64,000 nt of DNA from Porodaedalea pini (taxonomy: Eukaryota; Basidiomycota; Agaricomycetes; Hymenochaetales; Hymenochaetaceae). Position numbers and translations under genes: made by a program. The notes below the pieces were generated by a model that saw nothing but the letters and a program-made list of their open reading frames with translations, had not been told where the DNA came from and made no database searches. Within the stretch, counting starts at the first letter, position 1. The number at the start of each line of letters is the position of its first letter. Shown one piece after another: positions 1 to 11,310 of this stretch. The stretch lies in the NCBI GenBank assembly GCA_002794775.1, contig NBAY01000001.1:1612001-1676000 (forward strand), in the 5' to 3' direction.

Positions 1-1359
1 AGCAGCAAGAGATCATGGCAATTGTCATCACTGCATTCTCTCACATTGTGCCACCAGCCCAAGCATCGGCTCCAGCCCCCTCCATCGATGTCACCTGGCC
101 ATGTGAATTCACTGGCAGCGATAATTACCTCAACTTCAAGTGAGAAGTCACTCTTTTCATCTTGGCAAATCCAGGAAGGTTCCTGACATCAGCAAGCAAG
201 ATCTATCTCACCCTTTTGTACCTAAAGGGTGGGAATGTGTTGATGTGGGCACAGAATTACGTCTAGGAGTTCATGAAGAATGGCACTGTAAACCTGATGG
301 AGACTTGGGCAAAATTCCAAGAGCATCTGGACATGTCATTTGATGACCCAAACTGTAAGGTGAAGGCATTAGTGAAGATGCACACAATGATACAGAAGGA
401 CCTCATAGCTAACGAGTTCTTCCAGGATTTCAATGTCTTGCACACAAAGGCAGGAATGACAGATGCTGCACATGACTTCAACATCTGCGACTGACTACAG
501 AGGGCCCTCAACATTGAAGTAGTCTGAGGAGTCTTAAGGTCAACACTGGTCCCTACGATGTATGAGGCATGGAAGAAGAAGGCAATCAAAATTGATTGCG
601 TTGAGCAACAGGTCTGCGACATTCAGCGGGGACACCAAACCTGCCCTCTGCCTCCTCCTCCATGTCAACAAGTGGTTCAGCTGCCCCCCACTTATCACCA
701 ATTTGTGGCCCCACATGTTGACAAATGTGATGCAACTGGAGTCACTTTTGGCAGAGCTGGCCAGCCAATGGACGTATCTATGAACAAGATGTGAAGGTGA
801 GGGGCATGCTCACTCTGTAACCAGCTGGGACATTTCCAGACACAGTGTCCCCAGGGCAAGGTGATCGTGCAGTGTATGCTGCAGATAATGGAACCAGCAG
901 AGTGTTATATTTTTGCTGATGAACTCGGTGCGATGAAGGAGTTAGCATTCGAGGAAGTCATAGACACTCAGAAGTCAACAGTGGAGGACTATGTAGAGGA
1001 AGAAGAGGAAGACAATGAGGTCATCAACTTGCAGGATTTTGCGAGTGGTCAGACATAACCACCAGGACGACTGACCAGAGAGATCAAGGGGCTCCAATTT
1101 CAGATTTATTAAAATATAACCAACCGCCTGTATAATATGTAGATACAAATGGTGTCAATGGCTTTTTGGATAACGAGACCCCTACCAGTGTGAGCAAGGA
1201 TAATGAGCATGAGAAGTTGTTCATGAGGGGAACTGGCGGATTCCAGCTGGACCTCCTCCTGACCATTGGCTGTGATGTTGTGGGAGAGACGAAAGAGGTG
1301 GGACCACATCATCAACTTGAAGCCCGACTTCAAACCCAGTAACTGCAAGATTTACCCGT
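1..1359 (+). pseudogene. CV1: chromovirus gag and protease fragment, decayed
   Basis: This is the left-truncated remnant of a chromovirus of the main family in the window. The reading frame is broken by many stops but the order is clear: the central Gag region (about 100-700), a CCHC zinc knuckle with C-x2-C-x4-H-x4-C spacing near 805-855, the acidic Gag tail (about 930-1058), then the start of protease with the conserved FMRGTGG-like motif near 1220. The protease active site is missing: sequence jumps near 1290 from the early protease to the linker before RT, a loss of about 430 bp compared with intact copies. The Gag-end heptamer reads GGATTTT instead of GGGTTTT. Decay is mostly C-to-T and G-to-A. 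The 5' end lies outside the window. Confidence 0.85.
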
Positions 1360-2364
1360 TGAAAGGTGATGGTACAGGTCTACATGCAGACTTGGACCTG
1401 GTTGAGTTCAGCCACTGGGGGTTCACTCTAATGTGTCTGATGGAGGGGATAGTGTCAGGAAGTGTAGGGAAGTGTAGGGGAATACTCAGGGCTAGGTGTC
1501 GACTCAGGGGTGCAAGTACAAAGGATGACCAGCAAAATGTGCCTAAATGCAGTTGGAGAACAAAGAGCAACTTCGATCTTGACAACCTGGGCTTGGAAAC
1601 TCACCAGCAAAGACAGAAATTGAAATGATTCATTGAGATGATTCTGAATCTGAAAAGATCTCGAGATGCAATGCAGAATTGTTAGAGATATGGCAGTTGC
1701 ACTGTTGCAGCTGGTGGAATGCATGGAACTCCTGGAACCAAAAAGCTATTTTCGTAGTTCTATGACATAGGCTCAGAATTGTGCAAGACAAGACAGTGTT
1801 CAAAAGTGATTTTTGATGAGATTAATAATCTGAAGAGAGCTCGAGAATCGGATTAGAACTGAGGGCGATATAGCAAAAGCAAGATTTGACCGAAAATGGG
1901 ACTTGAGACAGAACAGACAGAATGGACAGAATGACACTGAACAGTGACAGAGATGAGAACTAAAGACTGGGACTGACTCAGAGGAACTAAACTTGTATTT
2001 TTGAGACATTTACATGAGTGTTTAAATAACCAACAGAGGGTTGAGCCTCTGAGTGACATACAAAGGACACAAAGACAGACCGGAGGCTCTAGCCAAACAA
2101 CACCAAATGGCCAGAACTCAGAGCCAGAACTCAGGCACATGAGCAAATAAGCTTTGAGAGGCTTGGAACAATACCAGATGTGACTGAAAACAGACTTTGG
2201 TGGCTCACCAGTACAGAACCAAGCTGTATGTGTTGAGTTAATCCAGCCAAACACTGAAGGTGTCCTGAAAGGCATCAGGGATACTTGTAAGGCTGTCCTG
2301 AGTTGAGTTAAACCTAATAGAGTTGATTCTGAGGCCAGCAGCATTGCGATCTCCACAACACACT
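1360..2364. repeat. Possible decayed copy of LTR family H
   Basis: Noncoding sequence that interrupts CV1 after its RT linker. It shares scattered blocks with the well-bounded LTR at 22325-23419, for example a stretch reading ggtgtcgactcaggggtg near 1493 and an agacagaacagacagaatgg block near 1893, but the blocks occur in a different order. A TTTAAATA box near 2020 may be a decayed TATA box. No target duplication or coding frame was found, so the identity and borders are tentative. Confidence 0.35.
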
Positions 2365-3489
2365 TGAGCACTCTTTTGACTTTACATTCACTTGCTTGAA
2401 CACTCACAATGCAACTGGATCATGCAATTGGGGTCAGGGAAAGCATTGGATTTGAGCATGGGTCACTTGAATGGGCCTTGGGCTGTCAACGCTCAATGAA
2501 TCACACTCAAATGACCAGATTCCATTGTTCCCCACATTCTCTATGCAGTTTGAGCATTATTTATCATCATCAATCACTCTTATGATGCACATGTGTCACC
2601 ATCATGCCCTTGAGGATGCTTGGGGATGTTTGAATGGAGTTGTTTGAAGCATGCATGATAGGTTTCTTGGTTTTCATTGGTCTTTTTGTTGATGTCAAAC
2701 CATTATTCCCCTTCAAGTTCATGATTTATCATGTTCTCAAGTCATTCCATCCCTAACACATGACTATTCTGACTCGGACATGCATTGCACACACTCCTCT
2801 ACCTCCATATGTATGCTCGACTTCAGTACCAAGCTCATTTCACCTAGAGTATAAATAGTACACACCTTTGTACTCATTCAGGAGGGAGGAATACAGCCGC
2901 AGTTCAGTCCACAGCATACACTTTGAATCCAACAAGTCATTTACACCTTCAGATCATCTCTACTCAGTCCTACCAAGCCTCCTTGACCACTTGAACAATG
3001 TGTTCAATTTGCCACATATGCTCAAAAACAGTATCCCAAGGCTTCAAGCACCTGACACACCCAACAGGGGGATCACACCTGCCTATCTCCACTGTGTCAC
3101 ACATTCATTACCTGCTAAGAAGCTGCTCGAGTGTGTTGGAATATGTATGGAAGGTTTTGAGTGCATTTTTGAGCATGTTTGAACACTCAATGAGTAACAA
3201 CCACACATTCAAATTGCTCAGGAAAGCTTATTACAGCTCCATACCTACCTCAGCTTCAGATCTCCATCACTCTGGTTATAGAGTCTGCATTGTGAGCTCA
3301 ATTCTGATGAATTCAAGCACTTTGGTAAAGCCTCTAGACCAGTAGAGCTGCAGTCTCAAATGTTTGATCACTCTATTTCTATTTGGTCGTCCTTCCTCAA
3401 CTATCGAGTCACTGCAGTCTCCCTTGAGAAGAATATAGATTTGCCCTCGAGCTGACCATTTGGTCCACAAAAGAGTCTGCATTGTGATA
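2365..3489 (+). repeat. Large LTR, family G, 5'-truncated and decayed
   Basis: About 1.1 kb are collinear with the intact solo LTR at 5726-6977 from its middle to its end. The shared promoter core (GTATAAATAG, about 2850) and the shared 3' end (gagtctgcattgtgata, ending at 3489) are the best anchors. Compared with the 5726 copy, most differences are C-to-T or G-to-A. The first few hundred bases of the LTR could not be found, so the left border is approximate. Confidence 0.75.
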
Positions 3490-3760
3490 CTGCTGCTCAT
3501 TATCATCTTACAATCATTCGCATATAAGGTTGAGGAACTCACACAAACTCCTTGTTCTGCTTTTTCTCTTACCTCTATGATGACCTAGGTGAGACGTGTT
3601 CCTCTTGTACTTAGTCTACATTGTATTAATCCTTTTACCTCCACAATGACCTAGACCTGAGTAAGATATGTCCCAAGTCCTAGCTCAAGTTATAACATGT
3701 TTCCAGCATTAATGTTAGCCAAGGCTGCCTCACTTGAGATCAATCCAAGCTCTGCCTAAC
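3490..3760 (+). repeat. Chromovirus LTR remnant (3' part)
   Basis: Matches the R-U5 part of the main chromovirus LTRs: the GTTCTGCTTTT transcription-start motif near 3555, two copies of the cctcttacctcc repeat, and the terminal CCTAACA ending at 3760. The U3 part is displaced or lost next to the family G LTR. It may be the 3' LTR of CV1, but that link is not proven. Confidence 0.7.
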
Positions 3761-4166
3761 AGATATGATATAAATCATAATAAAGTGGTTAGAGATATGA
3801 ATGATAAGAAGAAGAAAAAGGAGCAATGGCCAGTAGAATAGGTGATTGAATGATAACATCTGATGGTACTAGGAGGGGGGGGGGGTTATAGAAGGAGTGA
3901 GAATAAGCATCTGACAAAGTGGGAACACATAGAACTTCAAGAGTTGAAATGTCAAAAGGTCAGAAATATTGTAAAGCAAAGAAGGCTATAAAGTTAGGAA
4001 TGTCACATAAGTAGGAAATTAGCAAAGTGAGAGTGTCAAGATAGCAAGCAGTAGTCTAATACTGGCTGGCTGATATATAGGCAAATGCAGAGCACTATAC
4101 CATTATCTTATTCCTTAATAGAGTATCCAGCATTGATAAGATACCTTATTTGAGCATCAGGTATTG
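3761..4166. other. Noncoding spacer
   Basis: AT-rich DNA without a believable coding frame. It holds a run of ten G at about 3876-3885. Nothing else was recognised. Confidence 0.6.
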
Positions 4167-4672
4167 TGTTAGAGTATGAACACGTACCCAACAATCACTG
4201 AGCCATCACATCTACAAATGACGTAGATGGAGGTAGAGCAATGTATGGAGTGGCAATCCACAGACATACAGTGAAGAGGAGAGGAGTCAAACATACAAGC
4301 ACTGTGGATGACGATGTCAAGAGTAAGCGCAGTAGATTAAATGAATATCATAAGGGGCAATACAGGCAAACAAGCTACCTATATACTCAATGGCTGTGTG
4401 ATCATACTACTATAAAGAGGATGACATTCCTGGGAAATGGAATGCGATGGAATGTTGCGGAATGTGATGGAATGTTGCAGAATGTGATGAGTAAGGAGTG
4501 GATGATGTCACCTGCAACTATGTGCAAGGGTCATGTGATTGATGAGTCAGGTGACGTTAACAAATGAGCGATGAAGGGAAGAGTCTAGTGGGGAAGGGGA
4601 AAAGGGACATCGGCAAGGATGATGACGATGAAAGAAAAGGAGAGATGGATGTACACACTTGGGATCCTAACA
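4167..4672 (-). repeat. Solo LTR, family K, minus orientation
   Basis: A 506-bp unit beginning TGTTAGAGTATG and ending GGATCCTAACA, flanked on both sides by a perfect 5-bp duplication TATTG (4162-4166 and 4673-4677). It is the reverse complement, with divergence, of 5047-5532. No internal region adjoins it, so it is a solo LTR left after LTR-LTR recombination. Confidence 0.85.
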
Positions 4673-4677
4673 TATTG

Positions 4678-5041
4678 ATTATTATAGGAAAGGATTGACA
4701 AGATTGACAGGATTGACAGAATCAATAAATAGGGATGTCTGAAAGGTACCTAGATAGTGCCAATGCTTGAGCCCACAAGACAGATGAGACAAAATGATCT
4801 TTGTTGCTGTCAGAGAGACTAGAAATACATACAGAAAATTATCTACTCACCTTTGTTGCTGTTAGAGAGCCCAAGGCAACAAAGATGTCAGAAAGAGTTC
4901 GAATACAAAGGATTATATAATAGGAACTGTATAGTATCAGTCTAAAAGGAATCCATTGAGAATTACTCTTAGAATATATAAATCATTGGCATATACATGC
5001 TTGAGTATTGCTTATCTCAGTGTGAGTATGTTATTGTGCTA
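4678..5041. other. Spacer between two inverted K LTRs
   Basis: Noncoding. It contains a short tandem-like repeat, ctttgttgctgt followed by agagag, at about 4799 and 4853. No gene was seen. Confidence 0.6.
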
Positions 5042-5046
5042 GAAAG

Positions 5047-5532
5047 TGTTAGGATTCAAGTGTGTACACTCCCTTTTTCCTTTTATTCATTATCTTCATC
5101 CTCGCCAACATCCCTTCCCCCCTCTCCCCTTTCTCTTCACTCAATTGCTCCCTTCATTGATGTCACCTGACTTATCAATCACATGACCCTTGCATGTGAT
5201 CACAGGTGACATCATCTACTCATTAGTAATAACATTCTGTGATGTTCCATTACATTCCATTTCCCAGGAACGTCGTCCCCTTTGTAGTAGTTGGATCACA
5301 CAGTCATTGAGTATATAGGTAGCACCTCACCTGTATTGTCCCTCACCTCCATATTCATTTAATCTACACTGCTTACTCTTGACATCATCATCTGTGACAC
5401 TTGTGTGTTCAACTCCTCCCCTCTTCACTGTGTATCCATGGATCACTGCTCCTCACATCACTCTGCCTCCATCTATGTTATTTGTAGGTGTGATGGTTAA
5501 GTGATTGTTGAGTATGTGGTCATACTCTAACA
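5047..5532 (+). repeat. Solo LTR, family K, plus orientation
   Basis: A 486-bp unit TGTTAGGATTC...ACTCTAACA with a near-perfect 5-bp duplication, GAAAG at 5042-5046 and GAAAA at 5533-5537 (one G-to-A change). A TATA-like gagtatataggt lies near 5309. The family has no internal region in this window. Confidence 0.85.
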
Positions 5533-5725
5533 GAAAATGCAATGAAATAAAGCAGTATAATATTTACAATTGCAATTTCTACTAAGTCAGTTAGACTTAT
5601 CTTGATGTTAGGCGGGAGTCTGGGAGATGACTTGGACTGGGCAGGCCTCAGCTGACTGTCGTCTGGGATGTGCTATACTCAAGCGGGAACTCGGGACATG
5701 CTATACTCAGGCTAGGTCGTTACGG

Positions 5726-6977
5726 TGTAGCGCTCGATTCGCGCTTAGGCGCCAGCCATCCCAGCATACCACCCGCTTTATTTATTATTATATACAGATA
5801 CAAACCCCATAAACACAGTCAAGCACCTCGTTTCATCACTGACTATCTTACACTTCACATTTCACATGCTCGAATGGTCACACTCGGCCATTCGAGCGTC
5901 AATATACCTTCAAATCTTTCATATGATGCAGTAGTAACCTCATAAATACGTTCAAATACTTTCATACACCCATTCGAACACTCATACCACTTCCTAGTCA
6001 CACTCGAACACTTCGTTTCCTTTATATTCATTCCATATCCCACTATATGCGTGCTCGAGCACTCTTTCCACTTCGTATCCACTCGTTCGAATGCTTATAG
6101 TGCAGCCGCATTACGTGGTTGGGCTCAGGGAATGCATTAGGTTCCACCATGGGTCGCTCGAACAGTTCCCAGGCCGTCGACATTGAATGTATCACGCTCG
6201 AACAACCGGATTCTGTCGTTTGCCGTGTTCTCCATGGGGCTTGAGTGTTATTTATCATCGTCTATCACTTCCAGGGGTGCATTCGTTGCCATCATGCCCC
6301 AGGAACATTTGAGGATGTTTGAATGGAGTTGTTGGAAGCACACATGATAAATTTCTCGGGTTTCATTGGTCTTTTTATTGATGTTGAACCATTATTCCCC
6401 TTCGAGTTTGTGACTCATCATGTTCTCGAGTCATTCCATCCCTAACATATGACTATTCTGACTCGAATATGCACCGCACGCACTCCCTTACCTCCATATG
6501 TACGTTCGACGTCGGTACCAAGCTCGTTTCGCCTAGAGTATAAATAGTGCACACCTTTTGTACTCATTCTGTAGAGGGAATACACCCCCAGTTCGCCGCC
6601 TACTAAGAAGTTGCTTGATCGCATCGGGATACACTCGAACACCTTCGAGCACCTCTTCGAGCACGTCCGAACGCTTGACGAACACCATCCAGGGGTTCGA
6701 ACCGTCCAAAACAGACTGACACGGCCCCGCACCTTCCTCAACTTCAGACTTCAATCACTATAGTTATAGGGTCTGCGTCGAGAGCTCGATTCTGTCAGGA
6801 TCGAGCGCTTTGGCAAAGTTTCTGAACCAGAAGAGCCATTGTCTCGAGCGTTCGGTCACTCCGTTTCTATTTGGTCGTCCCTCCTCGACTATCGAGTCAC
6901 CGCAGTCTCCCTTGGGAAGAATATAGATTTGCCCTCGAATTGACCGTATGGTCTACAAAAGAGTCTGCATTGCGATA
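5726..6977 (+). repeat. Solo LTR G1 (large LTR family G), intact ends
   Basis: A 1252-bp unit that begins TGTAGCGCTC and ends GCGATA (ancestral GCGACA in the copy at 35577), flanked by a perfect 4-bp duplication ACGG (5722-5725, 6978-6981). A strong promoter core GTATAAATAG lies at about 6539, so U3 is about 0.8 kb and R-U5 about 0.4 kb. U3 is studded with TCGA-centred words such as CTCGAATG and TTCGAACAC. No coding region was recognised. Confidence 0.9.
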
Positions 6978-7070
6978 ACGGAGGTAAGAGGATTAATACA
7001 ATGTACTCTACTACAGGAGGGGGATGCGGTCTCACCTAGGTCGTCACGGAGGTAAGAGAAAAAGCAGAAC

Positions 7071-7510
7071 TGTTAGGCGGGAGTCCGGGAGATGACTCGG
7101 ACTGGGCAGGCCTCAGCTGACTGTCGTCTGGGACGTGCTATACTCGAGCGTAGACTCGGGACACGCTTACTCAGGCTAGGTCGTCATGGAGGTAAGAGGA
7201 TTAATACAATATACTCTACTACAGGAGGGGGACGTGGTCTCACCTAGGTCGTCACGGAGGTAAGAGGAAAAGCAGAACAGGTGTTCAGATGCAATTCCTC
7301 TTCCTTATATACAGTGATCACCTTGTGAGAACCGGTCGCCCCATTGTCTAGGATTATATAATAGGAGCAGAATGGAACAAATGAAGGTCATGTGAAGGGA
7401 GTGTGGGAAATGATTGAAAAGATGATTAATTATAATGGAAAGGAGCGGTTAAAAGAAAAGGAAAAGGGAAAGGGGAAAATAAAGAAAGGGTGAAAGTTCG
7501 AGTTCTGACA
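7071..7510 (-). repeat. Solo chromovirus LTR inside the CV2 3' LTR
   Basis: A 440-bp LTR of the CV2/CV4 subfamily starting TGTTAGGCGGG and ending TTCTGACA, with a perfect duplication AGAAC at 7066-7070 and 7511-7515. It sits exactly at the predicted transcription start of the LTR it invaded. Confidence 0.92.
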
Positions 7511-7738
7511 AGAACAGGTGTTCAGATGCAATTCCTCTTCCTTATATACAGTGATCACCTTGTGAGAACTGGTTGCCCCATTGTCTAAGATTACATAAAG
7601 GGAGCGGAATGGAACAAATGAAGGTCATGTGAAAGGAGTGTGGGAAAATGATTGAAAAGATGATTAATTATAATGAAAAGGAGCAATTAAAAGAAAAGAA
7701 AAGATAAAAGGGGAAATAAAAGAGTTTGAGTCCTAACA

Positions 7739-10480
7739 TTACCCCCCCCCTCAAGGTTGGGTGTCCTGACCAACCAAGATCACGGTCGTCTGGCTCGGTG
7801 TTGACAAATAGCGGGCGAAGTCGTTAGTGAGGGATGTTGAGTTTTCGAGGGGCACCGGGGTGTTTTTGATAGAATTCTGTGATCGCCTCCTTTGCGTTCT
7901 CACCAAAGTCCATCTCAGGCTGCCAAGTTGGTTCATTGTACCCGACCCATTTAACAAGGTATTGTAGTTTTCCTTGGTGCAGACGTGAGTTGATGACTTC
8001 TTCGACCTCATATTCCTCCTCATTGTCGACAATGTCTGGCGGTGGCGATGGTGGCTGTTTCTGGCTTTCGAAGGATGGTTCAACAGTGGGCTTCAACAGG
8101 GCTTCATTGAAGACCAGGTGGACTTTCTTCCATCACTTTGGGAGCTTGAGCTTGTATGTGCTCGCTCCTACCTTGTCGACGATGTCGAAGGGGCTGTACC
8201 ACTTGTCAGCAAGCTTCTTTGTTGGCGAATCTGTGCTGATGTTTCACCCGTCGAGGAAGACCTTGTCTCCAGTTTTGTACTCCACTGAAGTTCCTGCCTT
8301 CTGATCATGGTAGCGCTTCATGTCCTCCACCGCCTTGACCAGATTATCCTTCGTGACACGATGAGTCTCCTTAATGTGTTTTGCGAATTCTTCCACCGAC
8401 ATGTTGGCAGAGGAGGTTCATACTGTGTCAAAGCTCAAAGGATGGCATCCTGTATTTGCGTAGAAAGGGGACATCTTCATTGCTGAGTGTTCGTGGTTGT
8501 TGTATGCAAACTCTGCCAGCGGGAGCCAGTCTTTCCAGTCTGATTGCCTATGGTCAACAAAGAGTCAAAGTTGACGCGTTCCGTTTGACCATCCGTCTGT
8601 GGGTGATATGCCGTTGATGGGTTGCCTTCTATGTGTAGGAGTTTGTACAGCTCCTTCATCATTGAAGTGTCAAATTGTGTTCCCCGGTCATGGATGATCT
8701 TCTTTGGCAAGCCATAGAGATGGAAGACGTGGTCGTGGTACAGTTGGGTCATGCCTTCTGCTGACAATTTTGTCATTGTCGGGATCGCATGCATCTGCTT
8801 TGAGAATCTGTCCACAAAGATGCAAATTGCATTGTGCCCTTTCAAGTCTGGGAGTTCTCCAATGAGATCGACTGTGACGATTTCCCAAGGGCCTTCAGGA
8901 ATTGCATTTGGATGGAGTGGTCTTGATCTCGAAGCCCTCAGAGCCTTCATTCGCTGGCAGTGATCACACCCTCAGATGTACGTTCTGACATCTGAGAACA
9001 TTGAAGCCCACCAGAAGTCCTGATGGACCAGCTCCACTGTCTTTGATGCTCCCAGGTGTCCAGCCAGTACTGAGTTGTGACACTCCCACAACATGGCCTC
9101 CTTCATTGTCATCGGTATGTACACCTTTCCCTTCATCCGCCACAACCCATCAACCTCTGTCATACCTGTCGGCCTCTCCGACTTATCCTGCGCCTTCTGC
9201 GCATCACCCACTCGTTCCAACACTTCGTCACACAATGTCCTCACCACTCCCCAGTTCAGCCACTTCTCCTTGATGAAAACGAACCCATTATTGTCATCCT
9301 TGCCCTCGTCATAGCCTGCCTTGCGTGACAGCAGGTCCGCCTTGCCCATGGTCTTCCCCGACTTATGTTTGAGGTGGAAGTCAAACTCTTCAAGTTCTGT
9401 CCTCCAGCGAGCTTGTTGGTAGCTCAGCTTTTGCACTGACCTGAAGTATGTGAGGTTGGCATGGTCTGACCAGATCTCGATCTTATGATGGGTGCCGAGG
9501 AGGTACTGCCTCCATTCCTTGAGTGCTGAAACGATTGCAAGCATCTCCTTGTCGTAGATCTCATAGTTTCATTCTGCTGGTAGGAGCACCTCTGACCTGT
9601 AAGCAACTACCCTCCACTTGCCTTCCTGCTTCTGCAACAACACACCTCCAAGCGTGAAGTTCGATGAGTCCGCTTCGATGTGGAAAGGGCCCTCGTCATT
9701 GGCGATGGCTAGGACTGGAGGTGAGCAGAGATGTCATCTCAGCTCCTCGAATGCTTCCTGCTGTTCAGTCTCCCATACCCAGTCCTTCTTGCCTGTCAGT
9801 GACGTTAATGGATGGACCACCTTGCTGTAGTCCTTGATGAATTGTCACAGCCAGTTGCCCATGCCAAGGAACTGTTGCAGCTGCTTGATATTTTGTGAGA
9901 CCGGCCAGTCTGTGATCACCTCTGTCTTTGCTGGGTTAGCCTTGATCTCGCCATTGCCAACAATGTGGCCAAGGTATTTTACAACCTTGGCATCAAACTC
10001 GCACTTTTCCAGTTTCAGGTACAGGCCATTCTCTCGCAGGATCTGAAGAATGCGCCTTGACATCTTGATATGTTCTTTGAGAGTCTGCGAGAGGATCAGT
10101 ATGTTGTCGAGGTAGATGATGATCAAGTTATCATAGATCAGTCCCTTGAAGATGTGGTTGACAAAAGCCTGGAACATTGCCGGTGTGTTGCAGAGACCAA
10201 AAAACATGACTGTTGGTTTGAAGAGACCCATGTTCATGCAGAAAGCTGCTTTCCACTCGTTGCCCTCACAGATCCAGACATTATAGTATCCCCAGTGAAG
10301 GTCAAGCTTGGTGATGAACTTCGCTTTCTTGACCTTGTCGACAAGCTCATCGATGAGGGGGAGAGGATACTTATTCTTGATTGTGCCCTTGTTAAGCTTC
10401 CGGTAATCCTGGATCGGGCATAAGGACTTGTTGGCCTTCTTGATGAAGAAGAAAGGTGATGCCATTGGTGAGATCGATTT
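7739..10480 (-). pseudogene. CV2 pol: RT, RNase H, integrase, chromodomain (decayed)
   Basis: Reading leftward from about 10480, the RT fingers ([14 protein letters not shown]), the RT active site as YLDNIL (usual YLDDIL, so one catalytic aspartate is lost), RNase H, the zinc-binding and catalytic parts of integrase, the GPF-type linker and a chromodomain (EYEVEEVINSRLHQGKLQYL near 7960-8030) can all be followed. Stops are mostly TGA in place of CGA. Near 8560-8570 about 20 bp are missing relative to intact copies, so the integrase frame is also shifted. Nothing here can be translated as a working polyprotein. Confidence 0.88.
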
Positions 10481-11310
10481 TCATATGCAACCTGACTTCA
10501 AATTCTCCTCGAGGAAATCCTTCAGCGACTGTTGCTCAGTTGGTGTGAGCGGATAGATCTTACAGTTGCTAGGCTTGAAGTCGGGTTTCAGGTCGATGAC
10601 ATGGTCCCAGGGTCGATGTTCCGGTAGCTTTTCAAAACCTTTCTCGCTGAAGACATCTGCAAAGTCGTTGAGATATGCGGGCCAGGACGCCTTGTCCATT
10701 CGCACCTCTCTCATCTTCCTCATCTCTTCTACACCCTCCTTCTTGATCACACATTCCTCTGGGCAGCGGATGAATTCAATCAAACCTGCCTTCCAGTTGA
10801 CTTCCAGGTTGTGGCGTCGAAGCCAGTTATAGCTAAGGAAGATGTTCAACGACACCAGGGACATCACTGCAAGGACAATCCTTTCCTTATGGTGTCCAAT
10901 TATTAAGTCAACATCAATGTACTTCTCGATCAGTCCAGCCTCATTGTGCATGCCATCTGCATTGAGTACGGCAAGGGGTCTGATATAACGCTTAGTCTCC
11001 AACCTGTATCGTTTGACAAACCTCACATTGATGCACAATCCTGTACACCCTGAATCCACAAGGGCATGCACATCCACCTCTCTCATCTCGCCTGCCACGT
11101 TGTGCCCGACGTTCAGGAGGAGGTCCAGCTGGCATCCGCCAGTTCCCCTCATGAACAGTTGCTCATACTCTTCTTCCTTATTCACACTGGTGGGGACTTC
11201 ATAATCAGAAAAGTCATCGATGTCGTTTGCATCTAGGTAGTGTACAGATGGTTGACTATATTTTAATGGATCCAGATTCGAAGTCCCTTGTTCTTCTCTA
11301 TGCCTGACCA
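10481..11310 (-). pseudogene. CV2 protease and RT linker
   Basis: An aspartic protease of the retropepsin type with the active-site motif ALVDSGCTG near 11070, preceded by the FMRGTGG motif and followed by the FLSYNWLRRHN segment. The frame runs to a TGA at 10481-10483 where intact copies have CGA, the same codon that is mutated in CV3 and CV5. It would be made only as part of a Gag-Pol fusion, since it starts in the -1 frame behind gag. Confidence 0.85.

Larger units (their letters stand above)
5606..7738 (-). repeat. 3' LTR of CV2, in three pieces
   Basis: The LTR is read as 5606-5725, 6982-7070 and 7516-7738 (432 bp in all). The first gap is a family G solo LTR, the second a chromovirus solo LTR; both leave clean target duplications, so the reassembly is unambiguous. 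Its outer end starts TGTTAGGCGGG and its inner end is TCCTAACA, followed by the C-rich complement of the polypurine tract. Confidence 0.9.
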
